Of a stretch of DNA of 64,000 nt, positions 59,288 through 64,000 are shown one piece after another (the first letter of the stretch is position 1; every line of letters begins with the position of its first letter). The position numbers were made by a program, and so were the translations under genes. The DNA lies in contig NZ_OMPQ01000013.1 in NCBI RefSeq assembly GCF_900313025.1, positions 248,001-312,000 of the forward strand. Direction: 5' to 3'. The notes under the pieces were generated by a model. It was not told where the DNA came from. It saw nothing but the letters and a program-made list of their open reading frames with translations, and made no database searches. This DNA is from Pseudophaeobacter sp. EL27. GTDB lineage: Bacteria; Pseudomonadota; Alphaproteobacteria; Rhodobacterales; Rhodobacteraceae.

Positions 59288-60298
59288 GTGCCAACACCAG
59301 ACCGCGCCATACAATCCATTCCGGCCTATCCCGCTGATCAGTTCCAGGTGGAGATCGGGGCCAATATGGGGGATAGCCTCGGCGTCCTGGACGAGCTGAT
59401 GCTGGATGACATCTATCAGCTATGCCCCATCGCTTTTGCCAAGCGGCTTGCCCTGGCCAGCAGCGCGGACGGCAGTTTCTATGTCGCCCAGGATACCGAG
59501 CTTGGAATGATTGGTGCCCAGCTGCACCTGGACTGTGCCCTCACCTTGATGCCACAGTCCGGCGACAACATTGAAGCCCTGGTGATGGTCGAAGTTGACC
59601 AAGAAGGGCTAATCGCCGCGATTTACCTGGTGCCAATGGCGCCAATGGACCTTCAGCAAAGCTATACGCTGGTCCGCGCCGAGCGAGACAGCGCGCGACG
59701 CAAACTGGCGCAGATGGCCTGTGTCTCCTTTACCCGAGGCACGCGCATCACCATGGCCACGGGCGCCCAGAAGCCAATCGAGGATCTGAGGCCCGGTGAT
59801 CGCATCCTGACCCGCGATGAGGGGGTGCAAGAGCTGCGTTGGATCGGTCAGACCACTTCGCGGGCGGTCGGGCGCATGGCCCCGGTTCTGATCCGCGCAG
59901 GCGTGTTGAACAATGCCGCTGACCTGCTGGTCAGCCCTGATCACCGGCTGCTGGTCTATCAACGCCATGATGAGCTGGGCACTGGCTGTCCGGAGTTGCT
60001 GGTGCGGGCACGAGATCTGGTCAATGGTGACAGCGTGGTGGTGCAGGATGGCGGCTTTGTCGACTATTTCCAGCTGCTGTTTGACCGTCATCACATCGTC
60101 TATGCCGAGGGCATAGCCGCAGAAAGCCTGTTCCTAGACTCCCTGACCCAACCTGCCCTGCCGGTGGAGATCCTGGACCGCATATCGCCAAGCCTCGGTG
60201 AGCGCCAACGCCGCGACGCCCATGGGATAGATGTGCAAAAAGCCCTGCTCGATCGCCCTGATGCTGTGAACCTGCTAAAGCGAGCATCACTGCGGTAA
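59288..60298 (+). CDS. Hint-domain protein with catalytic-type Cys
   Basis: 336 aa from GTG 59288 (GGGGAC upstream). Residues 1-140 are unrecognised (AYPADQFQVEIGANMGDSLGVLDELM). From about 147 a Hint_2 domain begins: ACVSFTRGTRITMATGAQKPIEDLRPGDRILTRDEGVQELRWIGQ, then LVSPDHRLLVYQ and LLFDRHHIVYAEGIAAESLFLD. The first residue Cys is preserved and the His-rich blocks are intact. No C-terminal intein His-Asn was found, so splicing is unlikely; ester-forming cleavage is possible. Similar proteins are frequent in Roseobacters and often attached to secreted or RTX-like proteins. Confidence 0.8.
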   Translation: MPTPDRAIQSIPAYPADQFQVEIGANMGDSLGVLDELMLDDIYQLCPIAFAKRLALASSADGSFYVAQDTELGMIGAQLHLDCALTLMPQSGDNIEALVMVEVDQEGLIAAIYLVPMAPMDLQQSYTLVRAERDSARRKLAQMACVSFTRGTRITMATGAQKPIEDLRPGDRILTRDEGVQELRWIGQTTSRAVGRMAPVLIRAGVLNNAADLLVSPDHRLLVYQRHDELGTGCPELLVRARDLVNGDSVVVQDGGFVDYFQLLFDRHHIVYAEGIAAESLFLDSLTQPALPVEILDRISPSLGERQRRDAHGIDVQKALLDRPDAVNLLKRASLR

Positions 60299-60478
60299 GC
60301 AACTGGGGCACGGTCCCCGATCTGGCCACGTTTATGGGACCCCAAACTACAGTTAAGCCGACACTTACGCGCAAAAACTGAGGCCATGAGCCAACTGGCA
60401 GGGTGCCCGTTCTGAGGGAGCTCCCCTCGGTGAGCGCCGCAAATGCTGTCTGGTTTCCTGGCCAGCAGAGGCTAGAAA

Positions 60479-61696
60479 CTACTCAATGGCGCGGATCTGC
60501 TCGCTCAGCTTAGCAATATTGTGCAGACGCTTAGCAATACTGCGCTGGAAATCGCCAAGCTGGTTGATGATGTCATCAAGGGTTTCCCCATCTTTTGGCA
60601 ACCTGGCAGCTTCGATCTTGCAAAGAACCCTTGTTGTGCTGAGCCCCAGGAATTGTCGGTGCATGATATTGCATGCACGTTGAATTCGATCCGCTTCAAA
60701 ATTGATCTGTTCCCCCCCTTCGCCAGCCAACTGCCGCTCGCTTTTGACCAGATCCGCAAGGATCTTTCTTTCCTTCTCGATATCCACATTGCCCAGCTGT
60801 CGGCGCTCTTTTGTCAGTAGCTCAGCGCATTCTTCCAGAATGCGGGTCATTCCCTCCACGAACAGGCGGTTGGAAACAGCGTCCTTAATTTTGTTGAAGT
60901 TGCTGTTCTCTCCCATGACATTGGCTTCGAACCAATTCGACATTTCAGCGGACATGCTACCGTAGTTTTGCGATAAAACGGTAACCGGACCTCCTGCGGG
61001 TTCGATGCGCGATGCAATCACCCGCAGATTATGAGGAATGGTCCTCATGCCATCGAACTCTTTGATCAGGGCTTCCGTTTCGGTCACCAGGGTCCCGGCA
61101 TCCGACACGGTTTGTCTCAACTGAAGGATTTTTTTGTCTGGTGCGTTATGGAGAGCTTCACTGCGGGAAAGCAGTTCTTCAGTGAGCGCAGTTGTTGCAA
61201 AGTGGTGGTAGTTTTCGAACCCCTTCGATTGTATCCAGCCCTTCAGCACCTGGGCGCTGTCTTCGGGAGACAGCTCATCATCTTTTTCGGCCTGCAACAG
61301 ATCAGCATAGGCTTTCTGAACGTCTTCAAAAATTGCGCTACTCGGGCGCAGTCGCGCTGACAAGAAACCACCGGGGCACGGCACAACAACCGCAAAGACC
61401 CAGTAATACAGACCATCCTTTGTCTTATTCTTGACGTAGGCGCCCATGCATTCGCCCCGTTTCAGAGTATCCCAGAGCAGCTGAAATACACCCTTGGGCA
61501 TGTCAGGATGCCGAATAATCCGATGTGGCGCCCCCAGCAGTTCGTCCCACTCATAATGCGCGACACGTTTGAAAACGTGGTTCGCCGCCTTGATCACTCC
61601 GCGGTCGTCGGTACGCGAGATAAACACTTCGTCGAGGCCAAAAGGGGCTTCTCCCTGTTTCGGGCGACTGTTTAGGCGGCGGTCGTTGAAGGTCAC
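60479..61696 (-). CDS. PAS-domain protein with helical C-terminus
   Basis: 405 aa. The N-terminal PAS domain resembles Aer/aerotaxis sensors: AANHVFKRVAHYEWDELLGAPHRIIRHPDMPKGVFQLLWDTLKRGECMGAYVKNKTKDGLYYWVFAVV (about residues 37-104). The remainder is helical, with heptad-like stretches, but the canonical receptor signalling tip is absent and there is no membrane helix. It may sense redox or ligands through the PAS domain and act by protein contact. GTG start at 61696, a weak ribosome-binding site. It is divergent from prfC. Confidence 0.75.
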   Translation of the reverse strand: MTFNDRRLNSRPKQGEAPFGLDEVFISRTDDRGVIKAANHVFKRVAHYEWDELLGAPHRIIRHPDMPKGVFQLLWDTLKRGECMGAYVKNKTKDGLYYWVFAVVVPCPGGFLSARLRPSSAIFEDVQKAYADLLQAEKDDELSPEDSAQVLKGWIQSKGFENYHHFATTALTEELLSRSEALHNAPDKKILQLRQTVSDAGTLVTETEALIKEFDGMRTIPHNLRVIASRIEPAGGPVTVLSQNYGSMSAEMSNWFEANVMGENSNFNKIKDAVSNRLFVEGMTRILEECAELLTKERRQLGNVDIEKERKILADLVKSERQLAGEGGEQINFEADRIQRACNIMHRQFLGLSTTRVLCKIEAARLPKDGETLDDIINQLGDFQRSIAKRLHNIAKLSEQIRAIE

Positions 61697-61876
61697 TGCT
61701 ATATTCCATGCTCAGGATAAACTTGCTGTGACACTATCCAAAACCTCTTCCTAATCCCTTAAAGCGCTTCACGCAGATCAGCGGCAAAGCTCCAAGATCC
61801 TATCTTCCGCCCTCCACCGCATTCAGCCCCCCTGTTTTTCTTGCCTCCCAACCCGTTTCTGGCTAGAGGCATTGCC

Positions 61877-63484
61877 ATGTTGGATACCGCTGCAAACCGC
61901 CCAGACCTGCCGCCCGAAATCGCGCGGCGCCGCACCTTTGCGATCATCTCGCATCCGGATGCGGGCAAAACCACGCTGACTGAAAAGTTCCTGCTTTATG
62001 GTGGTGCGATTCAGATGGCCGGACAGGTGCGTGCCAAGGGTGAGGCCCGCCGGACCCGCTCGGATTTCATGCAGATGGAAAAGGACCGCGGCATTTCCGT
62101 TTCCGCATCCGCCATGTCCTTTGACTTTGATGGCTTCCGCTTCAATCTGGTGGATACCCCCGGTCACTCCGACTTCTCGGAGGATACCTACCGCACGCTA
62201 ACGGCGGTGGATGCAGCCGTGATGGTGATTGATGGTGCCAAGGGCGTCGAGAGCCAGACACAAAAGCTGTTCGAAGTCTGCCGGTTGCGCGACCTGCCCA
62301 TCCTGACCTTCTGTAACAAGATGGACCGCGAAAGCCGCGATACATTTGAGATCATAGATGAAATCCAGGAAAATCTGGCGATTGATGTGACCCCGGCGGC
62401 CTGGCCCATTGGTGTCGGGCGTGACTTTATCGGCTGCTATGACATGCTGCGCGACCGGCTGGAGCTGATGGACCGCGCCGATCGTAACAAGGTGGCCGAA
62501 AGCATCGCCATTGAGGGCCTGGACGACCCCAAGCTGGCGGAACACGTGCCTGCCCATCTGCTGGACAAGCTACTGGAAGAGGTCGAGATGGCCCGCGAGC
62601 TCTTGCCCGCGCTGGATCCACAGGCGGTGCTTGAAGGTCACATGACCCCGATCTGGTTCGGCTCGGCGATCAACTCCTTTGGTGTCAAAGAGCTGATGGA
62701 TGGCATCGGAGCCTATGGCCCAGAGCCACAGGTGCAGACCGCGCAACCGCGCGAGATCGCGCCGGAAGAGAAAAAGGTCGCCGGCTTTGTCTTCAAGGTG
62801 CAGGCCAATATGGATCCCAAACACCGCGACCGGGTGGCCTTTGTCCGCATGGCAAGCGGCCACTTCAAACGCGGCATGAAGCTGACCCATGTGCGCACCA
62901 AAAAGCCCATGGCGATTTCCAACCCGGTGCTGTTTCTGGCCTCGGACCGGGAACTGGCCGAAGAGGCCTGGGCCGGTGACATCATCGGCATCCCCAACCA
63001 CGGGCAGCTGCGCATTGGCGACACCCTGACCGAGGGCGAGGCCCTGCGGGTCTCGGGCATTCCCTCCTTCGCGCCGGAGCTGCTGCAGGGGGTGCGGGCG
63101 GGCGATCCGATGAAGGCCAAACACCTGGAAAAGGCGCTGATGCAATTTGCCGAAGAAGGCGCTGCCAAGGTCTTCAAGCCCTCGATTGGCTCTGGCTTTA
63201 TCGTTGGCGTGGTTGGGGCCCTGCAGTTTGAGGTGCTCGCCAGCCGGATCGAGCTGGAATACGGGCTGCCGGTGCGGTTTGACAACTCCCAGTTCACCTC
63301 GGCCCGCTGGGTCAGTGGTGACAAGCAGGTGCTTGATAAGTTTGTGGACACCAACAAACAGCACATCGCCTATGATCATGACGGGGACATTGTCTATCTC
63401 ACCCGTTTGCAGTGGGACATTGATCGCGTAGAACGTGACTACCCAGATCTGAAGCTGACTGCCACCAAGGAAATGATGGTCTAG
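61877..63484 (+). CDS. prfC: Peptide chain release factor 3
   Basis: Translational GTPase that releases RF1/RF2 from the ribosome; 535 aa. G1 ISHPDAGKTTLTEKFLLYGG (about residues 23-42), G2 RGISVSASA, G3 DTPGHSDFSEDTYRTL, G4 FCNKMDRE. Domain II-III segments such as GHFKRGMKLTHVRTKKP and the C-terminal YDHDGDIVYLTRLQWD are family-typical. ATG 61877 is taken because it is preceded by AGAGGC; the open frame begins at 61841. A terminator follows. Confidence 0.96.
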   Translation: MLDTAANRPDLPPEIARRRTFAIISHPDAGKTTLTEKFLLYGGAIQMAGQVRAKGEARRTRSDFMQMEKDRGISVSASAMSFDFDGFRFNLVDTPGHSDFSEDTYRTLTAVDAAVMVIDGAKGVESQTQKLFEVCRLRDLPILTFCNKMDRESRDTFEIIDEIQENLAIDVTPAAWPIGVGRDFIGCYDMLRDRLELMDRADRNKVAESIAIEGLDDPKLAEHVPAHLLDKLLEEVEMARELLPALDPQAVLEGHMTPIWFGSAINSFGVKELMDGIGAYGPEPQVQTAQPREIAPEEKKVAGFVFKVQANMDPKHRDRVAFVRMASGHFKRGMKLTHVRTKKPMAISNPVLFLASDRELAEEAWAGDIIGIPNHGQLRIGDTLTEGEALRVSGIPSFAPELLQGVRAGDPMKAKHLEKALMQFAEEGAAKVFKPSIGSGFIVGVVGALQFEVLASRIELEYGLPVRFDNSQFTSARWVSGDKQVLDKFVDTNKQHIAYDHDGDIVYLTRLQWDIDRVERDYPDLKLTATKEMMV

Positions 63485-63513
63485 CGTCAACCTCTCTGGC
63501 ATCAAAGCAAATC

Positions 63514-63547
63514 AGGGTGGGTCCTAGCAGGCCCGCCCTGTTCTGTT
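63514..63547 (+). terminator. prfC rho-independent terminator
   Basis: Stem AGGGTGGG (63514-63521) / CCCGCCCT (63532-63539) with one G-U pair, followed by GTTCTGTTT. It lies 30 bases after prfC. Confidence 0.75.
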
Positions 63548-63664
63548 TCGACCTGCCGGCACCTCAGCCCGTTCCGGCTACAGCACCAGAAACCGCCTCT
63601 GGACTAATGTGCTGATCCCATTGCAGTATCGCCCTCAAACCATAGGCAAAAGGCGACCCATCCC

Positions 63665-64000
63665 ATGGCAGAGATGACAGCATCACAAGAGGCAAAATGG
63701 GGTATCGTCAGCACCCTCAAGGCCCCAGCTGAGGCGATTTTGAACTTTGCCGCCTATCATCTTGAGCTCGGTGCTCATCGGCTGTTTCTGTATCTCGATG
63801 CGCCCTGCCCTGCCGCCCGGCCTCTGCTCAAAGCCCACCCCAAAATCCGTATTTTTGACTGCGACGATGCTTCCTGGCAGCAACGGCGCAAAAAGACTGG
63901 TAAGCCGGAAAAACATCAGACACGCCAAAGCCTCAATGCAACCCGCGCCTACCGGCGCCAAGCAGGGGATCTGGACTGGCTCGCGCATATCGACGTGGAT
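63665..64000 (+). CDS. Glycosyltransferase family 2-like protein, 5' part, cut by window end
   Basis: First 112 residues only, open to the end of the window. KWGIVSTLKAPAEAILNFAAYHLELGAHRLFLYLD parallels the start of the 23-29 kb enzymes (KNEGPFLLEWIAFNR), and the fragment ends DLDWLAHIDVD, the metal-binding DVD site. It belongs to the same GT-A-like superfamily but is a more distant member. No signal peptide. Whether the downstream neighbours continue a glycan cluster cannot be seen. Confidence 0.8.
   Translation, partial: MAEMTASQEAKWGIVSTLKAPAEAILNFAAYHLELGAHRLFLYLDAPCPAARPLLKAHPKIRIFDCDDASWQQRRKKTGKPEKHQTRQSLNATRAYRRQAGDLDWLAHIDVD

Noticed and set aside
1-64000. tRNA, rRNA, CRISPR array, insertion sequence or prophage
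   Set aside because: Looked for cloverleaf T-loops, regularly spaced repeats, transposase and integrase motifs; none was found by eye.

Overview
The window is about 64 kb of a gene-dense, GC-rich (roughly 60 % by eye) alphaproteobacterial chromosome. The family mix points to the Roseobacter group of Rhodobacteraceae, near Phaeobacter/Leisingera/Ruegeria: DctBD, an APS-type sulfate assimilation operon with DUF2849 and DUF934, a form II CoxL cluster, Hint-domain proteins, GT2_4-type glycosyltransferases with DxD-type motifs, and short GC-rich hairpin repeats in intergenic gaps. Genus is inference. No tRNA, rRNA, CRISPR array, insertion sequence or prophage was seen.

Layout. 0.1-5.2 kb: two palindromes resembling DctD sites, dctD and dctB (minus), a cytochrome P450, and an Lrp/AsnC regulator. 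5.3-10.3 kb: a sulfite/sulfate reduction operon (SUMT methylase, DUF2849, sulfite reductase, APS reductase, DUF934) followed by a ferredoxin-NADP reductase. 10.4-13.6 kb: an anchored Ala/Glu/Thr/Val repeat protein, infC (apparently starting at ATA), a methyltransferase and a soluble chemoreceptor-like protein. 13.7-23 kb (minus): a molybdenum hydroxylase cluster coxD-coxE / xdhC-molybdopterin-binding protein-coxS-coxL-coxM; CoxL carries the form II motif. 23.3-29.1 kb: a tightly packed five-gene operon of three glycosyltransferases, a sulfotransferase and an FkbM methyltransferase, probably making or decorating a sulfated, methylated surface glycan. 29.3-45 kb: an uncharacterised protein, then mainly housekeeping genes (pyrC, pyrE, dnaB, alr, Mla-type ABC genes, radA, cvpA, purF) with small accessory genes between them.

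45-64 kb: a PilP-like remnant, an SDR, surE-pcm-nlpD (the same order as in enterobacteria), a tandem pair of small secreted proteins whose second copy has a nonsense mutation, a DUF815 ATPase, tatABC, a WYL regulator with a small monooxygenase-like protein, an orphan ABC ATPase, arsM, an AlkD-like protein, an SDR, a second Hint protein, a PAS protein, prfC, and the start of another glycosyltransferase cut by the window edge.

The most unusual points are: (i) DctD lacks the Walker A lysine and the GAFTGA loop, yet lies beside paired DctD-like sites; (ii) infC has no canonical start that keeps its N-terminal domain, and a Shine-Dalgarno sits 8 nt before an ATA; (iii) the glycan operon contains a sulfotransferase-like/glycosyltransferase fusion with a degenerate phosphosulfate loop; (iv) three intergenic elements fold as a closing stem around inner hairpins; (v) a candidate structured RNA lies between purF and a DUF2199 gene.
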